Assembly: GCA_005405945.1 (NCBI GenBank)
Contig: BJHW01000002.1
Coordinates: 682,001-746,000, forward strand
DNA from: Streptomyces violaceusniger
GTDB taxonomy: Bacteria > Actinomycetota > Actinomycetes > Streptomycetales > Streptomycetaceae
DNA: 64,000 bases
Direction of reading: 5' to 3'
Under the pieces are notes generated by a model that made no database searches, was not told where the DNA came from, and saw nothing but the letters and a program-made list of their open reading frames with translations. Both the position numbers and the translations under genes were made by a program. Shown here piece by piece: positions 1-10,474 of this stretch. Each line of letters opens with the position of its first letter. The stretch's first letter is position 1.

Positions 1-3000
1 CGGCGAGCTGGCCTACGCCACCCCACGGATCGCGGTGGTCTCCAACGTGACCGGCGAGGCGGCGGCCGAGGAGCTGTGCTCACCCGAGTACTGGGTGCGC
101 CATGTGCGGCAGCCGGTGCGGTTCCAGGACGGGATGCGGTTCCTCGAGGACCAGGGGGTGACCCGCTATGTGGAGGTCGGCCCGTCCGGCGTGCTGTCCG
201 TGATGGGGCAGGAGTGCGTCGCCGACCCCGACGCCGCCGCGTTCATCACCCTGCTCCACAAGGACCGCGACGAGGCCGCGTCGCTGCTGGCCGGGGTGGG
301 CCGGGTGCACGCCCACGGTGGCGCGGTGGACTGGGAGAAGGTGTTCGCGGGCCGTGGCGCCCGTAGGGTGGACTTGCCCACGTACGCCTTCCAGCGGCAG
401 CGCTACTGGCTGGACGGCCAGGACCGGGCGGGCGATGTGGCCTCGGCGGGGCTGGGATCGGCCGGGCATCCGCTGCTGGGCGCCGCCGTCGAACTCGCCG
501 ACACCGACGGCCTGGTGCTCACCGGGCGGCTGTCCCTGGCCACCCAGCCCTGGCTGACCGACCACGCCGTCTCCGGCACGGTCCTCTTCCCCGGCACCGC
601 GTTCCTCGAGCTCGCGATCCAGGCCGGTGACCAGGTCGGCCGCGACCAGGTCGAGGAGCTGACCCTCCAGGCGCCGCTGATCCTCCCCGCCCGTGGCGCG
701 CTCACCCTCCGGGTGACCGTGGGCGAACCCGACGAGAGCGGACGGCGCCCGCTGAACGTCCACTCCCGCCCCGAGGGCGCCGGGTTCGGCGAGCCGTGGA
801 CCCCGCACGCCACCGGCACGCTCGCCACCGCCACACCTGCTGCCCCCGCCGAGCTGACCGCGTGGCCTCCGGCGGACGCCACCGAACTCGACGTCAGCGA
901 CGTGTACGAGCGGTACGCGGCGGGCGGCTTCGGCTACGGCCCGGCCTTCCGGGGCCTGCGCGCCGCCTGGCTGCGCGGCGACGAGGTGTTCGCCGAGGTG
1001 CGGCTGGCCCAGGAGCAGCGGCCGGCCGCCGCCGGGTACGGGATCCACCCGGCCCTGCTCGACGCCTCCCTGCACGGCATCGCGCTCGGCACCCTCTTCG
1101 CCGGGGAGGACCCCGAGACGGCGCAGGGGCGGTTGCCGTTCTCCTGGACCGGGGTGTCGCTGCACGCCGCCGGGGCCGACGAGGTGCGGGTGCGGATCTC
1201 CCCGGCCGGGGAGGACACCGTGGCGCTCGCGGTGGCCGACCCCACCGGTCGCCCGGTGGCCACCGTCGAGGGCCTGCGCTTGCGCAAGATGACCGGCGAC
1301 CAGCTCAGCGGCGCCCGCGCCGCGAGCAGCGAGTCGCTGTTCCAGCTCGACTGGCCCGCGCTCGCGGGCGCGGGCCGGCCCACCCCACTGACGCGGGCCG
1401 CGCTGGTCGGTGACGATGGACTGGAGGTCACCGAGAGCCTCTTCGCGGCCGGGGTCCACCTGGAGTCGTATGTGGACCTGGAGTCGCTGGGCGCGGCCGT
1501 CGACGCCGGTACGGCCGCCCCCGCGGCGGTCCTGGTGTCCTGTGCCGCCGGGACCGGCGCACCGGCCGACGCGGTGCGGGACTCCCTGCGCACCGCCCTG
1601 GAGCTGGCCCAGAAGTGGTCGGCCGATGAGCGGTTCGCCGACTCCCGGCTGGTGTTCGTCACCCGTGGTGCGGTGGCCACCGCACCCGGCGCGGAGGTCA
1701 CCGATCTGCCGGGCGCCGCCGTCTGGGGCCTGGTGCGCTCGGCGCAGTCGGAGAACCCCGACCGGTTCACCCTCCTCGACCTCGACGAACACGAGGAGTC
1801 CGTACGCGCCATCCCGGCGGCCCTCCCCTCCGGGGAGCCGCAGCTCGCGCTGCGCGCCGGACAGGCGCACACCCCGCGGCTCGCCCGCGCCCAGGGCGCC
1901 ACCGGCGCCGCCCGGCCCCTGGACCCCGAGGGCACCGTGCTGATCACCGGCGCCACCGGTACGCTCGGCGGGCTGCTCGCCCGCCACCTGGTGACCCGCC
2001 ACGGCGTCCGCCATCTGCTGCTGACCAGCCGCCGGGGACCGGCGGCCGAGGGGCCGGGCGGCTGCGCGAGGAGCTGACCGAGCTCGGCGCGACCGTGACC
2101 GTGGCGGCGTGCGACACCGCCGACCGGGACGCCGTGGCCGCCCTGGTGGCCCAGGTGCCCGCCGACCACCCGCTCACCGGGGTGTTCCACACCGCCGGGG
2201 TGCTGGACGACGGGGTGATCTCCTCGCTCACCCCCGAGCGGCTGGACACCGTGCTGCGGCCCAAGGCCGACGCCGCGCTCCACCTCCACGAGGCCACCCG
2301 GGAGCTGGACCTGGCCGCGTTCGTGCTGTTCTCCTCGGCCGCCGGTGTGCTCGGCGGCGCGGGCCAGGGCAACTACGCGGCCGCCAACGGCTTCCTCGAC
2401 GCCTTCGCCCAGGCCCGCCGGGCCCAGGGGCTGCCCGCCCACTCCCTCGCCTGGGGGCTGTGGGCGCCGACCAGTGCGATGACCGGTACGGCGGACACGG
2501 CCGGGGCCGCCCGCTCGGGCGTGGCCGCGCTCTCCTCCGAACAGGGCATGGAACTGCTCGACACCGCCCTCGCACTGGACACCCCACTGCTGATCCCGAT
2601 GCGGATCGACCTCGCGGCGCTGCGCGCGGGCGCCGGATCCGGCTCGGTGCCGCTGCTGCTGCGCGGGCTGGTGCGGACTCCGGCGCGCCGGGCGGGCGCG
2701 GCCACCCGCGGTGGCTCGCCGGGCGGCGGCTCCGCGCTGCGGGAACGGCTCGCCGCGCTGTCCGAGGCCGAACAGGACGCCGTGCTGGTGGAGTTGGTGT
2801 GCACGCAGGTGGCCACCGTGCTCGGCCACCCGGACCCGTCCGCCATCGGCCCGGCCCATGAGTTCGTGGACTCCGGCTTCGACTCGCTCACCGCGGTCGA
2901 ACTGCGCAACCGGCTGAACGCGGCCACCGGGCTCAGGCTGCCCGCCACGCTCGTCTTCGACCACGAGACGCCCACCGATCTGGCCGCCCGGCTCCGCTCC

Positions 3001-3918
3001 GAACTGGCCGCGGCCCGGCAGTCGGGCCCGTCCGAGCGGATGCCCGCGGGCGCGGCGCCCGCCGCGGCGGGGGAGTCCACCACGCTGAGCACGCTGTACA
3101 CCGAGGCGTTCGAGACCGGGAAGTGGAAGGAAATCTTCGATCTGCTGCACGCCACGGCGGCGCTGCGGCCCCGGTTCGGCGCCCCCTCCGACCTGGAGAA
3201 GCTGCCGATGCCGGTCCGGCTCAGCAAGGGCCCGGCCGAGCACCACATGTTCTGCTTCTCCTCGTGCCTGGCGGTCGCGGGCATCCACCAGTACGCGCGG
3301 TTCGCGGCCTCGCTGCGGGGCCGGCGCGATGTGTCGGCGCTCGCGCTGCCGGGCTTCGGCCGTGGCGAGCCCCTTCCGGAGACGGCGGACGCGGTGGTGG
3401 CCGCGCAGGCCGAGGCGGTGGCGAAGGCCGCCGACGGGCAGCCCATCGTGCTCCTGGGCTCCTCGGCGGGCGGCTGGTTCGCCCACGCGGCGGCGGGACA
3501 CCTGGAGCGGATGGGCATCCGGCCGACCGCGGTGGTCCTGGTGGACACCTACGTGCCCAAGAGCAGCATCCTCAACCAGTTCGGGCTCTCGCTCATGGAC
3601 GGGATGACCGAGCGCGAGGGCGTGTTCGTCACCATGGACGACGCCCGGCTGTCGGCCATGGGCTGGTATCTCAACCTCTTCGGCGGCTGGGACCCCGAGC
3701 CGATCGAGACCCCCACCCTCCTGGTGCGCGCGCTGGAGCCGCTGTCCACCGGATCGCTGAAGCTGGAGGAACTGCCCGACTGGCGGTCCTTCTGGGAGCT
3801 GCCGCACGACATCGTCGATGTCCGTGGCAACCACTTCACCATGATGGAGGACCACTCCCTCCCCACCGCCCAGGCCATCGAGGACTGGCTGGAGCGACTG
3901 CCGCGCGACGGCGCCTGA
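1..3918 (+). CDS. Modular type I PKS, terminal module (AT end-DH-KR-ACP-TE), 5' partial
   Basis: The last extension module and off-loading domain of a polyketide synthase; the 5' part lies outside the window. Visible in order: the AT C-terminus and post-AT linker (to about 410, ending in the usual YAFQRQRYW), a DH (about 460-1290) with the HxxxGxxxxP motif (DHAVSGTVLFPG) and LLDASLH, a KR with TGATGTLGG, a B-type LDD motif and the Ser/Tyr/Asn set (SSAAG, NYAAAN), an ACP with GFDSLTAVEL (about 2880), and a thioesterase with GSSAGG (about 3462) and a C-terminal GNHFTMMEDH. All reducing motifs look intact, so the product should leave with a 2,3-enoyl ester. The frame moves by one base at the G4 run 2050-2053; both halves read normally. 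Three co-directional genes follow. The elaiophylin assignment is inference. Confidence 0.93.
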
Positions 3919-3987
3919 CCCGCGCCCGACCCCCGCCCGGACACCCCGCTTCAGACGCCCCCCCGCATCAGATAAGGAATGACGACC

Positions 3988-4773
3988 ATGGCGTTGCCCG
4001 TCACCGATGAGAGCCTGTGGTTCCGCAGGTTCCATCCGCGCCCGGAGGCCGAGGTCAGCCTGGTCTGCCTGCCGCACGCGGGGGGAGCCGCCAGCTTCTA
4101 CTTCCCGATCTCCGAGCTGCTGCCGCCGACCGTGGAGGCGCTGGCCGTCCAGTACCCGGGGCGGCAGGACCGCCGCCATGAAGCGCCCATCGAGGACATC
4201 CACGAGATGGCGCGCGAGATCTACGAGGCGCTGAAGCCGCTCACGGCAGACCGGCCGATCGCGCTGTTCGGCCACAGCATGGGCGCGAGCGTCGGGTTCG
4301 AGCTGGCCAGGCTGCTCGAAGGGGAGCTGGGGACCGTGCCCGTGGCGCTCTTCGCCTCGGGCCGGCCCGCGCCCTCCCACCACCGCAGCCTCGGCATCCA
4401 CCGGCGCGACGACGCCGGGCTCATCGCCGAGCTGCAGCTGGTCAGCGGAACCGACTCCCGGATCCTCGGCGACGCCGAACTGCTGCGGCTGGCCCTGCCC
4501 GCCATCCGCAGCGACTACAAGGCGGCCGAGACCTACGCATACCGGCCCGGCGCCCGGCTGGCCTGCGACATCGTGGGGCTCACCGGTGACAGCGACATCC
4601 GCGTCACCGCCCGGGAAGTGGCGGGCTGGCGGGAGCACACCTCGGGCTCCTTCCGGCTGGAGGTCTTCTCCGGCGGCCACTTCTACCTGGGTGAGCAGAA
4701 GGCAGCGGTGGCCGGAGTCATCACGGACACCCTGCGGGCGGCCACCGCCCGCCCCCGACGACCCATCGACTGA
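3988..4773 (+). CDS. Type II (editing) thioesterase
   Basis: A free-standing alpha/beta hydrolase that clears aberrant acyl groups from PKS carrier proteins. The 261-aa protein has the TEII hallmarks LPHAGG near the N-terminus, the nucleophile elbow GHSMGA (about residue 92), and GGHFYL near the C-terminus for the catalytic histidine. An ATG at 3979 is in frame, but the AAGGA at 3974-3978 touches it, so I chose the ATG at 3988, which has normal spacing. It lies 69 bp after the PKS and 14 bp before the glycosyltransferase, as expected for a cluster editing enzyme. Confidence 0.93.
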   Translation: MALPVTDESLWFRRFHPRPEAEVSLVCLPHAGGAASFYFPISELLPPTVEALAVQYPGRQDRRHEAPIEDIHEMAREIYEALKPLTADRPIALFGHSMGASVGFELARLLEGELGTVPVALFASGRPAPSHHRSLGIHRRDDAGLIAELQLVSGTDSRILGDAELLRLALPAIRSDYKAAETYAYRPGARLACDIVGLTGDSDIRVTAREVAGWREHTSGSFRLEVFSGGHFYLGEQKAAVAGVITDTLRAATARPRRPID

Positions 4774-4787
4774 GAGAGAAACCGACG

Positions 4788-6041
4788 ATGCGTATCCTTT
4801 TCGCCACGGTGTCCGAGAAATCACACCTGTTCACCATGGTCCCGCTCGCCTGGTCCCTGGCCGCGGCCGGCCATGAGGTGCATGTCGCCAGCAACCCCGC
4901 GCTGACCGAGTCCATCAAGAGCACCGGTCTGACGGCCGTCTCCGTCGGCAAGGACCACAATCTCCACGAGATGCTGACGCAGAACCGCGAGTCGCTGGAG
5001 AACCCGCTCTCCGACTGGTCCACCCCGGAGCTCGATCAGCACTCCTGGGAACAGGTGCTGATGAAGTTCAAGGTCAGCGTGATGTTCGCGTACCAGACCT
5101 ATAACGACTGCATGGTGCACGAGTTGGTGGACTACGCCCGCCACTGGCAGCCCGACCTGGTCATCTGGGACCCGGTCAGCTACGCGGGCCCGGTGGCCGC
5201 CCGCGTCGTGGGCGCCGCCCACGCCCGGCTGCTGTGGTGCATCGACATCTACGCGAAGATGCGCGAGGTGTTCCTGGCCCGCTTCGCCGAGCAGCCCGAG
5301 GAGCGCCGCGAGGACCCGATGGCCGACTGGCTCGGTGGCATCCTCGGCCGATACGGCCGCACCTTCGACGAGGAGGTCGTGGTCGGCCAGTGGACCATCG
5401 ACCAGATCCCCACCAGCCTCCAGCTCCCGCTGTCGGTCCAGCGGGTCCCGGTCCGCTATCTGCCCTACAACGGCCCCTCCGACATCCCGCACTGGCTGCG
5501 CGAGACCCCCGAGCGGCCACGGGTCGTGCTGACCTCCGGGGTCTCGGCACGGGCGGCCCTGGGCGGCACCTTCATGCCGGTGGCCGACATGATCGACACC
5601 CTGGGGAGCATGGACATCGACGTGGTGGCCGCACTGCCGCCCGAGGAGGTCGAGGCGCTGGAGAAGGTCCCCGCCAACACCCGCATCGTCGACTTCGTCC
5701 CGCTGCACGCCCTGCTGCCCGGCGCCTCGGTCCTCATCCACCACGGCGGCTTCGGCTCCTGGGGCACCGCCTTGGCGGGCGGCGTACCGCAGTTCATCCC
5801 CACCATCCGCTACGCCGACTGGTGGAACAAGGGGATCAGTCTGCACGAGGCCGGTGCCGGACTCGTCGTCCACGCCTCGGAGTTGACCGCCGAGGTGCTG
5901 CGCGAGGGCGTCGAGCGGCTGCTGAAGGACGCGTCGTTCAAGGAGACCGCCGAGCGGCTGCGCGCGGAGAACCAGCGCACCCCCACCCCGCACGACGTGG
6001 TGCCGGTGCTGGAGAAGCTCACCATGGAGCACGGCCGATGA
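4788..6041 (+). CDS. Macrolide glycosyltransferase (GT1, DesVII/EryCIII type)
   Basis: A 417-aa GT-B enzyme predicted to attach the deoxysugar to the macrolide aglycone. The N-terminus (MRILFATVSEKSHLFTMVPL) and the C-terminal nucleotide-sugar region (VLIHHGGFGSWGTALAGGVPQ) are typical of antibiotic glycosyltransferases such as EryCIII, DesVII and TylM2. Many family members need a P450-like partner (DesVIII type); none is visible here. The stop overlaps the start of the epimerase gene by four bases (ATGA), indicating translational coupling. Acceptor and donor are inferred from context: the sugar genes in the window specify a 2,6-dideoxy-L-hexose. Confidence 0.92.
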   Translation: MRILFATVSEKSHLFTMVPLAWSLAAAGHEVHVASNPALTESIKSTGLTAVSVGKDHNLHEMLTQNRESLENPLSDWSTPELDQHSWEQVLMKFKVSVMFAYQTYNDCMVHELVDYARHWQPDLVIWDPVSYAGPVAARVVGAAHARLLWCIDIYAKMREVFLARFAEQPEERREDPMADWLGGILGRYGRTFDEEVVVGQWTIDQIPTSLQLPLSVQRVPVRYLPYNGPSDIPHWLRETPERPRVVLTSGVSARAALGGTFMPVADMIDTLGSMDIDVVAALPPEEVEALEKVPANTRIVDFVPLHALLPGASVLIHHGGFGSWGTALAGGVPQFIPTIRYADWWNKGISLHEAGAGLVVHASELTAEVLREGVERLLKDASFKETAERLRAENQRTPTPHDVVPVLEKLTMEHGR

Positions 6042-6630
6042 AGGTGCGCGAGCTGGCGGTGTCCGGCGCCTACGAGTTCAGCCCGGACGTCCACCGCGAC
6101 GAGCGCGGCGCGTTCGTCGCCCACTACACCGACTCGGCCTTCTCCGCGGCCGTCGGCCATCCGCTGCGCCTGGGCCAGAACCACCACAGCGTCTCCCGGC
6201 GCGGCACCGTCCGCGGGGTGCACTACGCGGACGTACCCCCGGCCAGGCCAAGATGGTGACCTGCGTCAGCGGCGAACTCCTCGATGTGGTGGTGGACTTG
6301 CGGGTGGGCTCGCCCACCTTCGGCCGCTGGGACAGTGTGCGTCTTGACCCCGTCTCGTACCGGGCTGTCTACCTGGAGGAGGGCCTGGGCCACGCCTTCG
6401 TCGCGCTGCGTGACGACACCGTGGCGGCCTACCTCAACTCGGAGGAGTACAACCCGGGCGCCGAGCACGAGATCGACCCCTTCGACCCGGCCCTCGGCCT
6501 GCCCTGGCCCAAGGACCTGGAGTACCTGGTCTCCGAGCGCGACCGGAACGCCCCGCGGCTGGCCGAGGCAGAACGGGCCGGTCTGCTGCCGTCCTACGAG
6601 GTCTGCCGGGCGCTGCACCCCCGGCGCTGA
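6038..6630 (+). CDS. dTDP-4-keto-6-deoxyhexose 3,5- (or 5-) epimerase, RmlC family
   Basis: Inverts C5 (and possibly C3) of the dTDP-4-keto sugar, giving the L-configuration. The cupin fold is recognisable from FSPDVHRDERGAF, GQNHHSVSRRGTVRGVHY (the catalytic His region) and YLEEGLGHAFVAL. It is 197 aa after correcting one lost base in the C5 run 6236-6240, where the frame changes between HYADVPP and QAKMVTC. The start overlaps the glycosyltransferase stop. It acts with the 2,3-dehydratase, aldo-keto reductase and 4-ketoreductase at 10.5-13.8 kb. Whether it epimerises one or two positions cannot be told from sequence. Confidence 0.88.
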
Positions 6631-6651
6631 CCCGGCCCGGCGTACCCCCAT

Positions 6652-6690
6652 CCACCGATCGGTTGATGCGGTCGATCGGCCGGTCGGTGG
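6652..6690. promoter_or_regulatory. Inverted repeat between sugar epimerase and ABC exporter
   Basis: The arms CCACCGATCGG (6652-6662) and CCGGTCGGTGG (6680-6690) are complementary with one mismatch around a 17-base loop that itself contains a second CGATCG. The repeat sits 22 bp after the epimerase stop and about 100 bp before the exporter ATPase. It could be a terminator for the upstream operon or an operator for the exporter. There is no T tract. Confidence 0.4.
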
Positions 6691-6793
6691 AGGGAGGATC
6701 AGCCCGGTGGGCAGCCGATGGGCCGATCCGCGGGGGATATCCGCTCCCTACGGTGGAAGAGTGAAGGAACAAAAGCGAGGAGGACCCGGGCCG

Positions 6794-7707
6794 ATGCCGC
6801 TGATCGAGGTCAGTAACCTGCGCAAGGAATACCGCAATCACGTGGCGGTACAGGACGTGTCCTTCTCCGTTGAGGAGGGCGAGATCTTCGGCATCCTCGG
6901 TCCCAACGGGGCGGGCAAGACCACCGCCGTGGAGTGCATCGAGGGCATGCGCAAGCGCGACGGCGGCGAGATCTCCGTGATGGGTCTCGACCCGCTCAAG
7001 GACAAGGACCTCGCGGAGCTGCGCGAGTCCATCGGCATCCAGCTCCAGCAGAGCGAACTGCCGCCCAAGATGAAGGTGTGGGAGGCGCTCGAGCTCTACA
7101 GCACCTTCTACCGCGACCCCGTCGACTGGCGCGAGCTCATCAAGGACTGGGGCCTGTCCGGCAAGGCCGACACGGCCTACGGATCGTTGTCCGGCGGCCA
7201 GCAGCAGCGGCTGTCCATCGCGCTGGCCCTCGTCGGCAAGCCCAGGATCGCCGTCTTCGACGAGCTGACCACCGCGCTCGACCCGCACGCCCGGCGCGAG
7301 ACCTGGAAGCTGATCGAGAAGGTCCGGGAGCAGGATGTGACCGTGCTGCTGGTCACCCACTTCATGGAGGAGGCCGAGCGGCTCTGCGACCGGATCGCCA
7401 TCATCGAATCCGGCCGGGTCGTCGCCCTCGACACCCCTCCGGACTGGTGTCCCGGGTCGATGAGCAGCAGATCATCCGCTTCAAGCCGTCCGTCCCGATG
7501 GACGACGAACTGCTCACCTCGCTGCCCGAGGTGAGCAGTGTGACCCGGTCCAAGTCCCAGGTGACGGTGGTCGGCAAGGGCAATGTCGTCTATGCCGTGA
7601 TCTCCGTCCTGGCCCGCAATCAGATCGTGGCGAACGAACTCCGCCTGGAGCAGGCGAGTCTCGATGACGCCTTCGTCGCCCTGACCGGCTCCAAGCCCGC
7701 CAACTAA
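6794..7707 (+). CDS. ABC transporter ATP-binding protein, DrrA type
   Basis: The ATPase half of an ABC-2 exporter, probably for product efflux or self-resistance. Walker A is GPNGAGKTT (about residue 39), the signature is LSGGQQQR, Walker B is IAVFDE, and the H-loop is LLVTHFMEEA. The C-terminal DrrA extension ends in SLDDAFVALTGS. It is 304 aa after correcting one lost base in the C4 run 7434-7437. I chose the ATG at 6794, preceded by the GAGGAGG at 6777-6783; an in-frame GTG at 6761 is possible. The permease follows after 22 bp. Confidence 0.92.
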
Positions 7708-7729
7708 AGCCGCCGAGGAGACTTCTGCC

Positions 7730-8466
7730 ATGTCCGGGCGCACCAAGCTCACCTACGTCGAGAGCAAGCTGTTCCTGCGCGATCCCACCGCGGTGTTCTT
7801 CGTCATCGCGCTGCCGATCATGCTGCTGGCCATCTTCCACTTCGTCACCACCAAGTCCGACGACGACGCCGCCACCAAGGCGTCGATGGCCGCCTTCGTC
7901 CCCGCGATGGCCATGTCGCTGTGTCTGACGATGCTGGCCCTCAACCTGCTGCCCACGACCCTCGCGACCTACCGGGAGAAGGGCATCCTGCGGCGCATGG
8001 CCGCGAGCCCCATCCACCCGGGGAACCTGCTGCTCGCCCAGCTCTTCATCAACCTGGTCACCGCGGCGGTCTCCGCGGTGCTGGTGCTCATCGTCGGCAA
8101 GACCGCCTTCGACACCAAACTGCCCGGTGACGTCCCCGCCTTCCTGGTGAGCTTCGTCCTGGGCACCTGGGCGCTGTTCTCCATCGGCCTGGTGATCGCG
8201 GCCGTGGCGCCGAGCAGCAAGTCGGCCACCGCGATGGGTCTGTCCCTGCTCTTCCCCAGCCTCTTCTTCGGCGGCGCGTTCCTCCCCAAGGAGGACCTGC
8301 CGGAGACGGTGTCCACCATCGGCGACTACACCCGCTGGGCGCCGCGCTCCAGGCGCTGCGCGACTCCTGGGAGAACCAGTGGCCGCAGACGCTGCACCTG
8401 ACCGTCCTCGGAGTGATCGCGGTGGCCGCCACCGCGGCCGCGGCCAAGCTGTTCCGCTGGGAGTGA
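7730..8466 (+). CDS. ABC-2 transporter permease, DrrB type
   Basis: The membrane half of the exporter: 245 aa with about six hydrophobic segments. YVESKLFLRDPTAVFFVIALP at the N-terminus and GLSLLFPSLFFGGAFLP in the middle match the ABC-2 domain of daunorubicin-type exporters. One base is missing in the C3 run 8331-8333, after which the frame resumes as LGAALQALRDSW and ends KLFRWE. The sensor kinase GTG lies two bases past the stop, so ATPase, permease, kinase and regulator form one transcription unit. Confidence 0.9.
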
Positions 8467-8467
8467 G

Positions 8468-9729
8468 GTGAGCGCGTCCAAGGACGACGGCGGACGGTGG
8501 GAGCGGCACTCCGAGATCCTGTTCGGAGGGCTGCCCTACCTTCTGCTGTTTCTGTCCACGGTCCTGAGCGTGGTCCACGGCCCGCCACCGGCCCGACGGC
8601 TGCTCACCACGCTCGGCCTCGCGGCCGTGGCCGCCGCCTGGATCCTGGGCACCTACACCCTGCCCACGGGCCGCCGCAGCAGACAGCCGTACGGCACGGT
8701 GCGCACGGCCGTCTACTTCGCCGGGCTGCTCGCCATCTCCGCCGCGCTGATGGCGCGGGACCAGGTGTTCATGCTGTTCGCGGCCACCGGGTTCCTCCAG
8801 GCGCTGGTGCTGCTGCCGACCGTCTGGGCGCTGGTGTCCGTGGCGGCCACCTCGTTCGTCGTCAACACCGTGCCGGACGGCTTCCCCGGCCCACGACCGG
8901 CGCGGTGGTCGGCTATCTCGCCGCCATCGCCTTCCAGACCGTGGTGATCGGCTGGATCAACCTGCTGTCGAGCCGGCTCAACGAACAGCACCAGCGGCGC
9001 AAACGGACCGTGGCCGAACTCCGCTCGGCGCTCACCGAGAACGCCGGACTCCACGCACAGCTGATCACCCAGGCGCGTGAGGCCGGAGTACTCGACGAGC
9101 GCCAGCGGATGGCGGGGGAGATCCACGACACCCTCGCCCAGGGGCTGGCCGGCATCATCCGGCAGTTGGAGGCCGCCGAACACGCCGAGGGCGACCGCGA
9201 GGTGTGGCGCCGCCATCTCATGGCGGCCAAGGACCTGGCCCGGGACAGCCTCGCCGAGGCGCGCCGCTCGGTCCAGGCGCTCCGCCCCGAGCAACTGGAG
9301 TCCCGGACCCTGCCGGACGCCCTGGAGTCGCTGGTCGAGGGGTGGGCACAGGCGCGGGAGCCGAAGGTCGCGTTCGCGACGACCGGGACCGCCATCCCGC
9401 TCCACGCCGAACTGGAGGCCACGCTCTACCGGGTGGCGCAGGAGGCCCTCGCCAACATCGCCAAGCACGCCCGGGCGTCGAAGGTGGGCATCACCCTGTC
9501 GTACATGGAGGACGTGGTGGTCCTCGACGTACTCGACGACGGCGTCGGATTCGACCCCGCTGCCGCGGAGGCCGAGGCCGGCACCTCCGGCGGCCACGGC
9601 CTCGGGCTGGTGGCGATGCGGCGCCGACTGGGCCGGGTCGCCGGTACGTTGGACATCGAAAGCGCCCGTGGCGAGGGCACCGCCATCAGCGCGGCCGTCC
9701 CCGTGATCCCCCAGGAAGCCGGTGCATGA
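8468..9729 (+). CDS. NarL-family sensor histidine kinase
   Basis: A 420-aa membrane kinase. About six hydrophobic N-terminal segments (roughly residues 15-165) precede a HisKA_3 dimerisation/phosphoacceptor domain with His in MAGEIHDTLAQGLAGI, then a HATPase domain with VAQEALANIAKHA (N box) and GHGLGLVAMRRR (G box). It starts with GTG two bases after the exporter permease and overlaps the response regulator by four bases (ATGA). One base is lost near 8890. The linkage suggests that it senses the exported product or envelope stress and controls the exporter; the ligand is unknown. Confidence 0.9.
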
Positions 9730-10382
9730 GCGGAAACACCCATGGCGGCAACACCTCGAGCCCCATCCGCATCCTCATCGTCGACGACCATCCCGTGGTC
9801 CGCGACGGGCTGCGCGGGGTGCTGGAGCGGGACCCCGACTTCACGGTGATCGGCGAGGCCGGTGACGGTGCCGAGGCCGTCGAACTGTACGAGCGGCAGC
9901 CGGCCGATGTGGTCCTGATGGATCTGCGCATGCCCCGGATGGGCGGCGTGGAGGCCATCAAACGGCTGCTGCGCGGCGACCCCGAGGCCCGGATCCTGGT
10001 GCTGACCACCTATGACACCGACAGCGACGTCATGGGGGCCCTGGCCGCCGGGGCGACCGGCTATCTCCTCAAGGACACCCCGCGCGAGGAGCTGACCCGC
10101 GCCGTGCGGTCCGCCTCCTCGGGCCAGTCCGTCCTCTCGCCCGCGGTCACCGGACGCGTTCTCGGCCAGGTCCGCAAACCCACTCAGGGCCCGCTGAGCG
10201 ACCGTGAACTCCAAGTGCTCCGGCTTATCGCGGACGGGGCCACGAATCGACAGGCCGCGGCGGCATTGTTCATCAGCCAGGCGACCGTCAAGACGCATCT
10301 TCTACATGTCTACGAGAAACTCGGGGTGAAGGATCGCGCGGCAGCGGTCAGCGAGGCCCATAAACGACATCTATTCGAATGA
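9726..10382 (+). CDS. NarL/FixJ-family response regulator
   Basis: A 218-aa regulator cognate to the upstream kinase, which it overlaps by four bases. The receiver domain shows the acidic pair (VDDH), the phosphorylated Asp in VVLMDLRMP, Thr in LTTYDTD, and Lys in YLLKDTP. The C-terminal LuxR-type HTH runs from LSDREL to TVKTHLLHVYEKLGV. No frameshift. It probably controls the exporter operon and perhaps the sugar or PKS genes. Confidence 0.95.
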   Translation: MSGNTHGGNTSSPIRILIVDDHPVVRDGLRGVLERDPDFTVIGEAGDGAEAVELYERQPADVVLMDLRMPRMGGVEAIKRLLRGDPEARILVLTTYDTDSDVMGALAAGATGYLLKDTPREELTRAVRSASSGQSVLSPAVTGRVLGQVRKPTQGPLSDRELQVLRLIADGATNRQAAAALFISQATVKTHLLHVYEKLGVKDRAAAVSEAHKRHLFE

Positions 10383-10474
10383 CACCGCAGGTCGGGGCCG
10401 TGATAGGGGTGGCCGATAGGGGTGGACGAGGGTAGGGGTTGTTCCGCTCGAAGCGGCGCCAATACGGTGGCGAT

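Noticed and set aside
2040..2100. Programmed frameshift in the PKS
   Set aside because: No slippery heptamer with downstream structure was seen, and the same -1 change in G/C runs recurs in unrelated genes, so sequencing error is simpler.
934..4824. Very long minus-strand open frame (1,296 codons) across the PKS, thioesterase and glycosyltransferase
   Set aside because: High-GC shadow frame: low-complexity Arg/Gly/Pro/Ala composition, no domain motifs, antisense to genes with full catalytic motifs.
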